Positions 1-11,401 of a stretch of DNA of 51,768 bases are shown here, in pieces. The position numbers and the translations under genes were made by a program. The stretch is taken from contig JAJIRX010000518.1 in the NCBI GenBank assembly GCA_023853785.1, positions 1 through 51,768 on the forward strand. The letters are read 5' to 3'. Positions within the stretch are counted from its first letter, which is position 1, and every line of letters begins with the position of its first letter. The notes below the pieces were generated by a model that did not search any database, was not told the DNA's origin, and worked only from the letters and a program-made list of their open reading frames with translations. The DNA comes from Psilocybe azurescens. Taxonomy: Eukaryota; Basidiomycota; Agaricomycetes; Agaricales; Agrocybaceae.

Positions 1-839
1 GACTATTATAATGTATGTACTTTTAAATAATTTATAGTGTGGAAAGAAATTATGCTAGTATAATAATTTATATATATTTAGGTAGATAATATACAGAGCT
101 ATCTACATTTAAAATTTCAAGATTGTAGCATACTTAGTTTTTGAATTATTCTTGGTTTACTTGAAATTTATAAAATATTATAACAGTTTTGTTTCTCACT
201 GTATTTCATTGCAAAACAAAGAGTGCATATTGCAGAACTGGATGAGTCTCTATTTGATAGGCTCATAGCCATATTTTAAGTCATTTTCTACTTCACCTGA
301 ACATCTATCCCTCTTCCTCCCTCTTGACAAATTTCTTGATATGCTTTGAGCACATTTATAAAAATCTTGAGGACACTCTCTTAAATAATCCTGATGAGAA
401 GATTATTCTCTTGACATTAATGCAAGCCTTGTGACTGAAAACAGTTAAGATTTCAGTAGAGAGGAGATAAGTCTATTATTCATCATCACTATCTATACTC
501 CATATTTTTCAAAACTTTCAACTTTACTGTTCTGGATACTTTGATTTATTATTTATGCTTTGAGATTTTTTTAGACTTAGACTTAGACTCCTTTGCCATT
601 TCTCAAACATATACTCTCTCTTTTATTCTAATTTTACTTTGTTTCTATTTTAGATAGAAAGTCACATTTAAGTTATAGTGTGCAGTCTTTTGAGACCAGG
701 GCTATAATGAGTTACTGAGTCTTAGTCGTGATATTTAATTCACTTTCACTTTGAAATTCTATTCTAAACTTTATTTTCAACAAATTTTATATTAAAACTA
801 TTTTAAAATTCATTTCAATATCCTGCATCTATTTATCCA
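1..839. other. AT-rich region, no gene seen
   Basis: Strongly AT-rich sequence with dense stop codons in all frames and no splice-linked ORF. A purine-rich segment near 441-473 resembles one near 2267-2299, hinting that the first 2.3 kb is repeat-derived. Nothing else can be supported. Confidence 0.5.
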
Positions 840-2125
840 TTATTATTGCAGTTAAAAGCTTCTTGGCCTCCTCAAACTTTGCATCTATAACCCTCTCTTT
901 GTTCTCAAGTGCAGCAAAATCCTTCAAATTGACAAAATGGCCTCTTGAAGAGACATCATGGTGGCACCAAGACTCTCTATACGTGCTCCAAGACCTGCCT
1001 TCTGTGCTCTAAGGCTACCAGACATATCTTGTGCTATACCAAATAACTGGAGAGCCTTGCTGAGCCTTGTATTGACCTTGAACATACTATTGGAAGGTTC
1101 AGAGCCTTGGTCATCAACATCTATAGCCTCAATGTGGGCTTTAAGGATCCTAAAGATGGTCCAGAAATTGTAGCTAAAAATGAAACAACATACAGATAGT
1201 CATTAATGTGAACAGGCTGAGAATCAAGAAAATGCATACATGCAGTGTTGTAGATGAGACCCAGCTTTAGAGAGGGTACAGCCTCAAGGTCATTTTAGCT
1301 GCTTAGAGGTCGGACATTCCGAGATTCTGCCTTTGAGGGAGATGCCTCAGACTCAGCCTTGCGCTTTGAGACCCCAATCTGTGGAGGATTGAGGATCTTG
1401 TCAGGTCCTCACAGAAAGGGAACAGGTGACTTGACCACTTTTGCAATGTTCACACTTGACCTTTCTATTGCCTTTGAGCACCTTTCTAAGCTCATCGACA
1501 TCAGATACATTGGTGAGATTGAATAGATCCCTCAAGAGAAGCATGGGTGTCCTGAGGAGGTACAAGCAAGACACTGAAAGGACATTAATACTCAGTTTCA
1601 AGGTCTGGAATATTAGAAACACACCTTAGAAGTCCCCATATCAACCAAGTCAGGCTTCAACATCTCAGCTTTGGCCTTTTTCCCTTCCCTCACAGTCCTC
1701 TGACTAACCTCAGAAGCTTCATCCACCTTCTTGTCCTTGGCCTTAACCTTGGACAGAACCTCACTAAACTGAAAGGAGTCCCAGCTGTCAACATCTATAG
1801 ACTCCATTGCTGCCTGCTTCAGTGCCTCACGAGCCTCATCAAGTCTTGAAAGGAGTCGTGAAGGAACCCCTACTTTTGCAGCTGAGCCTTGAGTGTCATG
1901 TACCCAGCCTCATCAGGTGCCAGCTCAGGGTTCTCAAGCTCCAAGGCAGCCAACATGGCACAGTGGAAGTTGTTCTACAGGGGTAATCAGCTTCAAAGAC
2001 TGGTGATGAGCTGGCAACAACAGACATACCAAGTGTTTCTGCACAGACACAATTTTAGACCCCTCACTTGAGTTCACAGTAGTCAAGAGCATCTGATATG
2101 CTTCAGAAAGGGGTAGGGATGCCAT
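840..2125 (-). pseudogene. decayed coiled-coil ORF, probably repeat-associated
   Basis: Reading the minus strand from an ATG at 2125 gives a chain of frame-broken but coherent segments. They begin MASLPLSEAYQMLL, continue with ELENPELAPDEAGYMTLK and DAREALKQAAM-like helices (DEAREALKQAAM), then a charged stretch (VKAKDKKVDEASE). A cysteine cluster KCEHCKSGQVTC follows near 1430-1470, and the tail is EEAKKLLTAIIMDK ending in a stop near 840. One break, around 1575-1630, has GT-AG boundaries and could be an intron; the others need single-base changes. The heptad-rich, lysine/glutamate-rich composition suggests a coiled coil. I do not recognise the family; similar orphan ORFs occur in basidiomycete repeats, so transposon origin is an inference. 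Confidence 0.35.
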
Positions 2126-2300
2126 ATTGTCAAAATTGGGATAGTGTGGTGAGAGATCAGGTCAAGGGCATCCTGCTTTGTCCGACTCCCGGTCACGTCA
2201 CATGTCACATTTCGGTCGCGTCTCACAAGCTGTCACACTGAACTTGTCATTGTCTCGAGGTTGACGAGGACAGTCAACATTTCAGTGGGGAGGAGATGAT

Positions 2301-3811
2301 ATGCACTGCAATTCCCTATATCCAGTAAACCCATTTTTCCAAGTTCCCAGCACAGTCTCGAGGTATTATGAGGTGTTACGAGGTTTATCAATGCTTACCG
2401 AAGCCTTCCAACTCTCCGTCCATCACCTTGATTTATTTGTATTTTTATGCACGGCACACTGCTTCGTAGACATATCAACGGGCTTGAAATATATTTAAAT
2501 AGATGTCAATTCCCCAAATAACCAGTCACGGTCTTGAGGGATTCTATCACAGACAGATCTGTACGAGGCCTGGTTATGCTCTCTTTATTTTCTATAACGC
2601 AATCTGGGATCTTCGCGACGCATATGCATGCGTACGACCAAATAACATGTACCGCATTATATGCTTGGACGGCAAGTTGGAAGAATTGGATAGAGAGGAT
2701 CTGCCAATGTCCATGGTACCGCGAAGTAAACAAAAAGAAGATCATAACATCGATCATGAAAATACTTAACCTACAGCGTCAAATTATTTTGACGCGTCTG
2801 CATATGATGTCGCAAGCCGAAATCTGAAAAACAAAAACACACACAATACACATCTAGGAGAAAAAAGCACAATTTTTCGTCGCTCATTCGAATTCGCAGA
2901 TAGTAAAACGAGGTACTAATACAAAAAGTTCGACGTCAGGGAAACGTAGTAAGTAGTGCGCACTGGACCGATCAATCGAGTGTTAAGCAGTACATAGGGC
3001 ACCGGAGCATGCAAATATTTTGGTCGGAGGGTAGCGCGGCGGGACGCTTAATAAATAGATACTGAAAGGGGTGGGGATAATAAAAGGAAGAAAGGTCGGA
3101 GGAAGAAAGCGAACAAGTACAGAAAAGATGAAAGGAAAGGAAAACAAGAAAGAAAAAGATTGAGGACGTGATGAGGGGATTGCATATCTAGACCGTTCTG
3201 ATGAGGATGTGAGAGAGACAGAGAGACAGAGAGAATCGACTTGGCTGTCGAGAAGATAAAAATGAGAATGAAACAAAAAGCAAGCATATTGTGAATTTTT
3301 AAATAGATAGGATTCTGATGGGAGTCAGTGAGCGAGTGAGCGAGTAATGGAGGATGGGAGGAAGAATTTGGGGAGGTAAAAGCGTCCGTTTAGTACAATT
3401 CGAGAGCGTCGATCGTTGGTTCTGATTTTATGTCTTCTTCGTCTTCCTTTTCGTCCAATCAAGGGACAGTGGAAATCGCCCTATCCTCATTTCTCCCTCT
3501 CTCCCTTCCCTCTCCGCCCTAGTGTCAGTTCGCAGCTCCGCTCCGGGTCGTATAACGTGAAATCTTCGCTGTAACGTGTAAACGAAGATGCAAGTGTAAT
3601 GGTTGGGATATATGTGGTCGTCTTCGTCTTCATCTTTCGTCCTCATCTTTTCATCCTCGTCTTCGGCAACTTCTCGGCCCAGTCGGCGCCCACAACCCAC
3701 AGTTCTCTTCGTTTCTCTCCTCTAAGCCCAGCGTACCACCAATAAAAAGCGGGGATGTTGGCCACAACGTTTTCGAAAAATCCAGGTATAACATAACATC
3801 CAACGAGGGAC
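2301..3811. other. intergenic, low-complexity 3' flank of PSP1 gene
   Basis: No conserved coding sequence recognised. A GA-rich microsatellite-like run sits near 3211-3236 and a GAGCGAGT repeat near 3328-3345. The minus-strand ORFs here are serine/proline/phenylalanine-rich translations of the simple sequence. The stretch next to 3812 is probably the 3' UTR of the PSP1 gene. Confidence 0.45.
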
Positions 3812-6439
3812 TCATTGTTCGAATCCACCACCACCCTGTAGCGAAGCCATCCATATTCGCGTTTTATATAATCTGATATCAAACGAAGAGAAAGACAAGT
3901 CTTCTTAGAAACCGCACGGAACGAAACGGGAAAATGACGACGAGAAGCGCACCGGAACAGTTCTCTAACCAGCTCCCTGAAATCAATCCTCTTCTCCGCG
4001 ACGAAGTAGAACGTCAATTTTCGTCGATCCCTAATATTCAGAAAAAAGACACAACGGATTTGTTAAGAAATCAACATCACGTTCCATACACGGTAGAGAC
4101 GAGGAGGACGAACCATTGATACTCAGCATCGATAACCTCCATGGGAAGCTTCTTAGCGCGCACTTTGCTCTGGCACAATTGCAGAGCTTTGACTTCGTCT
4201 TCCGTTTTCGTCGCCAACAACCTTTTAGAAAAAGAAAACAGATGAAATGAGCATCACATCACGTTGCCATACAATCAAATGCAGAAGCTAAAAAGCAAGA
4301 AAAATACAGAGTAAAAAAGAAGAAAACACGCACTGCAACTCCTGCGGTCCAGCCCTCTTATAAATCATCTTCGGATTAATCTCCTTCTTCCCCGTGCCTC
4401 CTCCTCCTGCCCCACCCCCAGGGCTCGTCGGCACCCCATCATCCCCGCCCCCGCCCCCACTTCCCCCACCACCAAAGCCCCTCTCCGCCTGCACCCGCTG
4501 AAACGCCTCTACCTCCGCCAGCGTAATACTGTCATTCACGACCTTGCCCAGATCCTTGCCCCTATCCGCCTCGACGATCACCAAGTCCCCAATGCGTATA
4601 TCCTGCGAGAGGTCGGTGAGGTAGAACAGGTCCGTGCGGCCCGCTTTGAACTCGACGATGAAGAGCGGCCAGGAGGAGGGCACGGAGTGCAGGGGACGCC
4701 TTTGCCCAGGTCCGCGAGGTTTGCACCCTGTACGCTGGATCCGGACCCGGAGGGATGCGCGGAGGTGGGCGTGGGCGGCTGCTGGTGCTGCGCGTCGGAG
4801 AGCCGTCGCTGAGTTTGAGGGTAGTATGGCGGCTGCTGGGGGTTGATCGGGCGGTGCCAGGCGAGATGGGCGATTGGAGGTTCCCGGAATAGGACGGGGC
4901 GCGTGCGCGCACGTATTGCGTGTTGTTGTTCATCGCGTGATGCTGCTGCTGCTGCTGGTGTTGTTGGTGCTGCTGGTGCTGGTGCTGAAGCTGCTGATGG
5001 TGTTGCTGCTGCTGGAAATGCTGTTGAGGATGTCCATATTGTATACCGTGTCCAGGTATGAAGCGAGCCGTAGGCTCTGGCTGCTGATGTTGATGCTGCT
5101 GCGGAGCTCGAGTCGTACTGTACTGATTCTGAGCATGGTGATCTTCATACAACCCCTCGGAGGAGTGTTGCCTCCCGCAGAGTAGTCCCCGCCATCACTC
5201 GGCGTGCCAATCGGCTGCCGCGAATAGTTGTTGTTCCCGCCAGGAATAGCAAGATTGATGGACTGATAGTTGGACATCAGATCCCGCGACGGTGGGCTAC
5301 GCGACAAAGGCGCATAGATGGGCAGCGACGACGGCTGGCTCGGAGGGTGCTGGGAGGACGGCGGCGGCGGCTCGTTAGGGTTGATGTTCAGCAGCCCAAG
5401 ATCGCTCGCGAGATCATCGTCCGATAATAATAGGCCACTGCCGCGGCCGCCATACGCAGGCTGGAAGGACGGCCGCGGCGCTTCCTCGGTGTTATCCGCG
5501 CCCGGAGCGTTGAAACCAACGATATTGCCGCGGCGCGGCTGCACGACGCTGACACTATGCCTGCGACTTGTCGTGCCGCTGCCGCCGCCGCCGTTCTCGT
5601 CCCGCGGCGGGTTCATCCCGGCCCACAGCTCCCTGAATGCCGAGCCGTCGTCGAGAAGGATCTGCCCCACATCCCGCACGAATGGGCTCATGTTGGAGAT
5701 ATCCGTCTGCTGGTTCCTGCCGCCGCCGTGGTAGCCGTTGCCCGAGAGCGAACCACCCGTCGGAGACGATGTGGATGGAGACCTACCCATCGTCCCGAGC
5801 GAACCATAACGGCTCTGACCCGGGGCTTGATCTCGCCATACCGCTGGCCCCCAGATGGAATGTTCAGCGGGTTGGTGTGCGAGAGGTACGATTCGTTCCA
5901 GCTCTGCATGGCGGACGATCCCGTGTATGGGCTCCCTACGGGGCCAGGACGCCCCGTGGCCAGGGACTGCGATCGACTGCGACTAATATCCTGATTGTAG
6001 TTGCGCCCGCGTGCCAAAGACGGCGGGACGTATCGTTCATCGTACGTATCCGACAGCGCCTCGGACTCGTCGTCCTCAAATGTGGACGGGAACGCACGGT
6101 CGCGCATGGTGGACGAGAAGTGGTTCTGCGTGTGCGCGGAGAAGGAGGAGCTTCTGATGGGAATAGGCTGGCCGCGGTTGGGACTCAGCATGCGCGCGTT
6201 CGCATTACTATTGTTGCTGCTGTTGTTGGACCAGGGACCCCCGACGTTGGATGGAACAAAGTGCTGCGTGGGCGGAGACGAGACGAAAGAGGTGTCGGAC
6301 GAGCGAGGGGCTGGCTCGCGGCCCTTTCCCGAAGAGGCGCTGCCCCGTTTTCGGTTCCCGTCGCAGTGCCCTGAAATCGGCTCCTGCGATCTTCGTCGCC
6401 GTCGTTGCTGCTGTCGTGCCCTGAGCCAGTGCGTTCCAT
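3812..6439 (-). CDS. PSP1 C-terminal-domain protein
   Basis: A protein of about 785 residues with a low-complexity Ser/Pro/Gln N-terminal two-thirds and a conserved PSP1 C-terminal domain. The ATG at 6439 begins MERTGSGHDSSND. The domain contains FIVEFKAGRTDLFY, GDLVIVEADRGKDLG, CQSKVRAKKLPMEV, KLTFYFVAEKRIDF and ends LYKTRIWMAS. Exons by splice consensus and domain continuity are 4334-6439, 4114-4221, 3953-4030 and 3812-3872, with introns of 112, 83 and 80 nt. A glycine-rich insertion lies inside the domain near 4390-4480, and a Gln/His-rich tract at about 4925-5040. Yeast PSP1 is a suppressor of DNA polymerase alpha mutations of unclear biochemical role; the domain is also found in bacterial proteins. 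Five apparent one-base deletions break exon 1 (homopolymers near 6343, 5820, 5153, 4849 and 4692); each is repaired by one base, so the gene is probably intact in life. Confidence 0.85.
4925..5040 (-). repeat. Gln/His-codon repeat tract in PSP1 exon 1
   Basis: Imperfect CAG/CAC trinucleotide repeat (read as CTG/GTG on the plus strand) encoding alternating runs of glutamine and histidine in the disordered N-terminal part of the PSP1-like protein. Such tracts are length-variable in fungi. Confidence 0.8.
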
Positions 6440-9153
6440 TGGGCCAGTTTTGGATGTGCCGATTACAACTAGTATTCAGGAGGTGGATCGAGTTGGTCAA
6501 TCCGGTGTGCTGATGCCCCCTGTGTTGGAATCGATGGCTCTGTGAGTTCTACGGGTCTACTGGCGGGCTGGCTGATGCTGTCTCAGCTTCGGAGAACAAA
6601 AGAAGAGAGAAGGGTAATTGAGACGTACCCGTTGTCGGAGAAAGTGTATTGAAATTAAGCAGTTGTGAGATCTAATAAGATGTTTGCTATCTAGAAGTTA
6701 TGGACGAGAGAGAGAGAGAAATGAGAAGAGACGTCTATGGAGGACGAGAAGAAGGGACGATGAGTGTTGTAGATGGACTCTTTGAGAAAGCGCCCTGGGA
6801 GCGGACTTATGCCCAGCTGACCCTCCGCCATCGGCTACCACCACCCAAAGTCACATGTCCGTCCTCCCAATTCATTTCAAACATCCACTCAACACTTCTC
6901 CCTTGTTCTTCCACCACGCCAAACAGCTCACATGTCGTTCAGCTGCTTATGCCGCCGGTGTGAGCCTAGGCGTGCAATCTAGCTACTCTCAACAAGTCCG
7001 CCTTGTGATCACCTCGCTTTTACGTCAAACAGTCTGGGGTGTGGGGTTTCTCGAACTGCAATCCCAGCGTGGTTCGTCGGATCCAAGCCTGCACTAAATT
7101 TAGGCTCTATACACATACCCCGACCTTGTCCCTTACACGACATTCTGCCGAGCCCACACCTAGAAGCTTCGCGGTTTAACGATCGTGTGCGCCACACAGA
7201 TCAATATTAATTGCGATCACCACTGGTTATCAGACATCGCCCGCCGTCGGAATGTACATTATCAATGCTCTATGTACAGAGTAGACATAATTGTGAAGTG
7301 CTGGCAGGATTGAAGCATAGAAAAGAAGCACGCCTTTCTCGCTCTCGAACAAGACCGTCTAGACTCCGAAGGCTGGGCACCGCTTGTTAAATCTTTCGTT
7401 CGTTCGTGCTGCATAACGGGCTTCACTCTTGCATGGTACTGCTTAGGAAGAAGTACTTTCTAGATTCCGCTCTATGCTGGCAACGAAATAATTCTATAGT
7501 CATATTTCGGAGTATCCTTCTCGACATCGCCTCCAGTTCGAATCTCCGTCTACTCTCTCTGAAACCGCGATGCTTGCTATCAATCACAATTTGTCTCTGG
7601 CCACGAATAATACAGAGGAGCTTTGCTATGCTTGGACACATGTACATAACACAACTCCTCGGGATGATACGATGGATCGGTACCACCCGAACAACGAACC
7701 GATCCACTCGCCTTCTCAAGTAGGAAATATTCTTTGTGCGTAAAAGGGTAAGTAATACTAAGGCACATACGAGTATTTCTGTACTTACCTCCTTCAATCA
7801 TTAATATAACCATTTACCAAAGCACCAAGGGTTAGATTCTTGTCATCTGGATGATGCTTAAATGTAAATGAGTAATCCCCACATACCCGGTGGAATAAAC
7901 TAGCAAGGCCGTTTTCGACTGACCGTCTATACATAGTTACGCTCATATGTTCAGTTCGTGTGTAGGGAATGAGGATCAGAGATTAGACTTCGAAAGATCA
8001 TGATCTGTCGTGCGATGTATCCATGCACATCACCCAATCCAAAGTCCACCCAGAGTTTCTCAACAACTGACGGTACGTCGGTAATCGCCGACTCGGAACC
8101 ACCCTGAAAATTGGTGCAGATCATAATTAGGGTGCAGTATGAGAATGCCGACTAGAAAATAGCATGCACCTGCAGAGCCATCACACTTAAGCATAGACTC
8201 GTACTGACCAGTCATATCAGCGTGCAAAATTAGCATGGCCTGAACGCTGGCATATCACTGAAGCGATCTGGATTCTGCCGTTTAAATTCTACCACGGTAA
8301 TTAGCGATTCAAGTCGTTTCAATCTAATTTTATGTGCAAGAGAGCATATAGAGACATCATCTCATCGTTATCCAGACTCCCGAACGATGCCAGTGAATGG
8401 ATTCTACTCGAAAGTCCTCCGTCTGGCACTAATCTTCGAACTGAGAATCTTCCCAGGGAGGAAGAAGTAGAAGAGGAAGAGGGACACAGGCCGCTATCAG
8501 ACGGGGATACTGAGAACATAATAATCAGAGAAGTCTAAGGAAAGCATGAAGCATGCTGCTTGGAGGACCAATAATACTCAGTCCGACCCATGCAGAGTAT
8601 TTCTGAGCTGCGCAGCGCAGCGGCGAAGCTCTGAATCTTCTGTCTTCTCGAGTTGTCGATCAGACATGCCAATGGTCTTAAGGTCGTGTAACCCCGTCCG
8701 GCTTCCCTTCAAGAAAAAACGCGTTGGCTTACTAGATCCTCACCCTCATAGCGGCCACTTGGGGCAACGTTGCATCAGATCTTGGATAATGGTTCCGACT
8801 CTAGTAGGGAACGATTCCAAATGTTACTATAACGATTCCAGGAAACAATTCCAGAAGATGTACTGATGAAGCTACCAACTCACGCGGGAACGGCAACTGA
8901 CTGGCAGTGTTCTGTTTAGCAGAAAATATTGCCAAGCAAGAAAACAGTCAACAGCTTTCAGTTAGTCTCCGCCAAATGCGCCCATTCAACCTGTCCGATT
9001 ACGATCCTCAAATTTCGGCAGGACTTAGAAGCTTCTAAGTTTTTGCAGTGAGTCGTCTTGATATCATAACCTCGTCATACCCTCATTATATCGATAGAAA
9101 AAAAACACAGTTCTTCTTTGTTTTCATCCATCATTCCTCGCGTATCGTCCTCC
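6440..9153. other. intergenic, no gene supported
   Basis: About 2.7 kb upstream of the PSP1 gene and upstream of the F-box-like remnant. On the minus strand a consensus donor/acceptor pair near 6624 and 6585 could mark a 5'-UTR intron of the PSP1 gene. A 68-codon plus-strand ORF (8332-8538) with an acidic run of glutamates has no recognisable relatives or linked exons. Nothing else stands out. Confidence 0.4.
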
Positions 9154-10659
9154 ATGGATAGACTGCCAGACCTTTTCCAAAATTATGGCCGATCGTGGCT
9201 TCGCATCTTCCTTTCACCAAATAGCCGTCTGGTCTGCTCTCTTTGGCGTAGACCAACCATACCATATCCGAAGTGGTCCTGCCTGTGGTCTATTTGAAAT
9301 AATACTGCATAACGAAGAGGACACCCCAAAATCTCCAGGACGCTTCTCAAGGACCCTAAACTTGGCCAACTCATCAAAAAATTATATATCAAAATGAGAT
9401 CTGCGCTCATTCTGTTCAATCGTAGGGACAAAGTGATAGATCCTCGGATGTGGCCATGGTCCTGCAAATACTCGCCGAAAAGGGGTCGCTTCTGAATGTC
9501 CGTCATCTGGCTGTACATCTCTACGGTCCTCACCTTTCCGAAAATGATCAAGTTGCCATAATTCCGCCGACAAATCTGTTCACTCGTGGACTTGATTCCC
9601 TGCAAATTTTCGGTCCAAACTTCCTCAGTTAAGATCCCTGGTACTTCAGGACTTTAAAACCGGCGACGAAGAGATCGTATCCCTTGGTTTGAGAAATCTG
9701 TGGTTTTGATCTTATGTTAAAGTGCCTTGTTTCATAACTGAGCGTACGCTTAATGCCAATACACATATAGGGCATATCTCTCTCAAAACTATCCATTCGA
9801 CTCCACACTTTGGTTTTCAATCAGAGATAGACTGGCTATACAAGTTCATTCAAAGCCTGGCTTCTAGCCTCGAGACACTTTGCCCCGAGGAACATGTCGG
9901 CACGACGTGGCTCCAGGTGTTCGTTTATAGCAATCGTTCCCGCTTCTCAGACATCTTTCCTTGGGCTATCTTGTAGTAAAGCTCCCCGCAGACGCCATCA
10001 ACTTTTGAATGAGTCTTTCGTTTTGGAATTCCTAGAGCTTAGTCAACCCGGCTCTTTTGGAGACGCCGTTCCTGCCAATTTTTTCCATAACTTTTACATC
10101 TCCGGGTGCATGTCAAGCTTGCTATTATATTTTTCCAGAAAAGAGATGTCTAAATTTATTTGTTTGAGCTCGGCCTGTCAGTTTGGCCACCTATGACAGT
10201 GTTAACGCGCAGGTTCCGTACCTGCTGCGCTCAGTCCTTCCGAAAGGGCTACCTAACCCCAGAGACCTCTTCATATCTCAAATACATCGAATATTTTGCG
10301 GCTCCATTCAGGATCATATGGAGGGTGCGATGTGGTATGAAGACGAGGACGGAGAAGTGCACGAGAACGATACGGCCGGATCACAAATAGATATCTTTCA
10401 CAACAGAGACCAGTATTTCTATTCCACCGTATGGGGAGCGCCCAACTTAGAAGAGCTCGGAATAAATGCCTATGACGATAACATGGATTTTTCCTTTTTT
10501 ATGAGTGTATCTGGCTTAACGCTTTCAGCCATGAATTTATGTGCCATAGGTCGATATAAGAGTCCGATATTGGCCATTTTATCGAAACTTCTATATACTG
10601 GGGCTTTCTTCATACTGGACGGAACCTATGACCTCCGATTTTTATGGGAAGCACCGTGA
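9154..10659 (+). pseudogene. F-box/LRR-like gene, heavily frame-broken
   Basis: Starts MDRLPDLFQ at 9154 and shows, over three alternating frames, the layout of the large agaricomycete F-box-like family. A short N-terminal F-box-like segment is followed by LVCSLWRR, EVVLPVVYLK, RTLLKDPKLGQLIKKLYIK, then leucine-rich segments such as LRSLVLQDFKTGDEE, VLEFLELSQPGSFGDA and APNLEELGINAYDD, ending at a stop at 10659. F-box proteins are SCF ubiquitin-ligase substrate receptors, but this family is fast-evolving and many copies are dead. More breaks are needed here than in neighbouring genes, so real decay is likely on top of any sequencing indels. The assignment rests on pattern and composition, not on a strict motif. 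Confidence 0.4.
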
Positions 10660-11401
10660 GATATCCAAGCACCGCGTTGGGATCCTGGCCCTTACATCCA
10701 ACAAGTACTGCTACCATTGACTCTCCCTATTTGACTGGAACGATTGTGAGGAGAAGGAATGGGTTTGTAAAGCAGGTCAAGATTGAGAAGGGATATGGGA
10801 TGTAGATTGGTTACGAAGAAGCTGTTTTCCCATGAGCTATGCTTTTATAGTCTCAAATAATCTGGATATCCATAGTATGCAGAATTTTGACTTCCCATGG
10901 TCGTGTAGTATACTATTACTTGTATTCGATTTGTGCCCGTATCATCTGAATTGCCCATGCTCACCACATAGCTTCGTAGTTCAGACAGAGTACCCTAACT
11001 AGCACATATCGAAGTATAAAATCTATCCAGAAGAGTGCACTTGGATCGGGAAATCTCTATCTTTCGGCTACATAATTTGGCAACTACTAATTCGCGCTCA
11101 AGTCGCGCTCATGGGAGGGGCAATTCCCGATATTTCAAGCTCTGATTTAACTGCTTATCCTGCGATAAACGGCTTTCTCCGAACAGGCTGCGCCGCAATT
11201 CTATGAGGTGTTCTATACAACAGCATTGATCAAGGCAAGCGAAATTATCACACCATCATCCTTACGCAGCAGAGTTGAGCAACTCCTTTGGCACAACGAA
11301 TATTGGTCCGTGTAATCAGCAGCATGTGCTCATGAGTCTGTTTTCCGACGTTTATTTAAACCGTCTTATCTTAATGGGCAATAGTTTGATTTGCAACTAC
11401 C
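10660..11401. other. intergenic; promoter region of carboxypeptidase 1
   Basis: No ORF supported. Holds the TTTATTTAAAC element listed separately about 50 bp before the carboxypeptidase ATG. Confidence 0.45.
11351..11361 (+). promoter_or_regulatory. TATA-like element of carboxypeptidase 1
   Basis: TTTATTTAAAC lies about 50 bp upstream of the ATG at 11402. The identical 11-mer sits about 60 bp upstream of the paralogous gene at 14377, which suggests a retained core promoter element from the tandem duplication. Confidence 0.5.

Noticed and set aside
3160..3345. GA-rich and GAGCGAGT repeats as a telomeric or CRISPR-like array
   Set aside because: Short, imperfect and without spacer structure; ordinary microsatellite sequence.
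3812..6439. PSP1 gene as a pseudogene
   Set aside because: Five breaks, all one-base deletions in homopolymers, with a perfectly conserved domain and splice sites, point to sequence error.
4562..6513. Long plus-strand ORFs (up to 245 codons) opposite the PSP1 gene
   Set aside because: They are GC-skewed shadows: Arg/Gly/Ala-rich with no motif, while the minus strand carries the conserved domain and splice sites.
7500..7570. GTTCGAATC match to a tRNA B box
   Set aside because: No A box at the proper distance and no foldable acceptor or anticodon stems. Similar B-box-like words near 3818 (inside PSP1 coding) and 21027 fail the same way.
7406..7797. Overlapping ORFs on both strands (105 and 124 codons)
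   Set aside because: No recognisable domain on either strand; equal openness on both strands fits chance.
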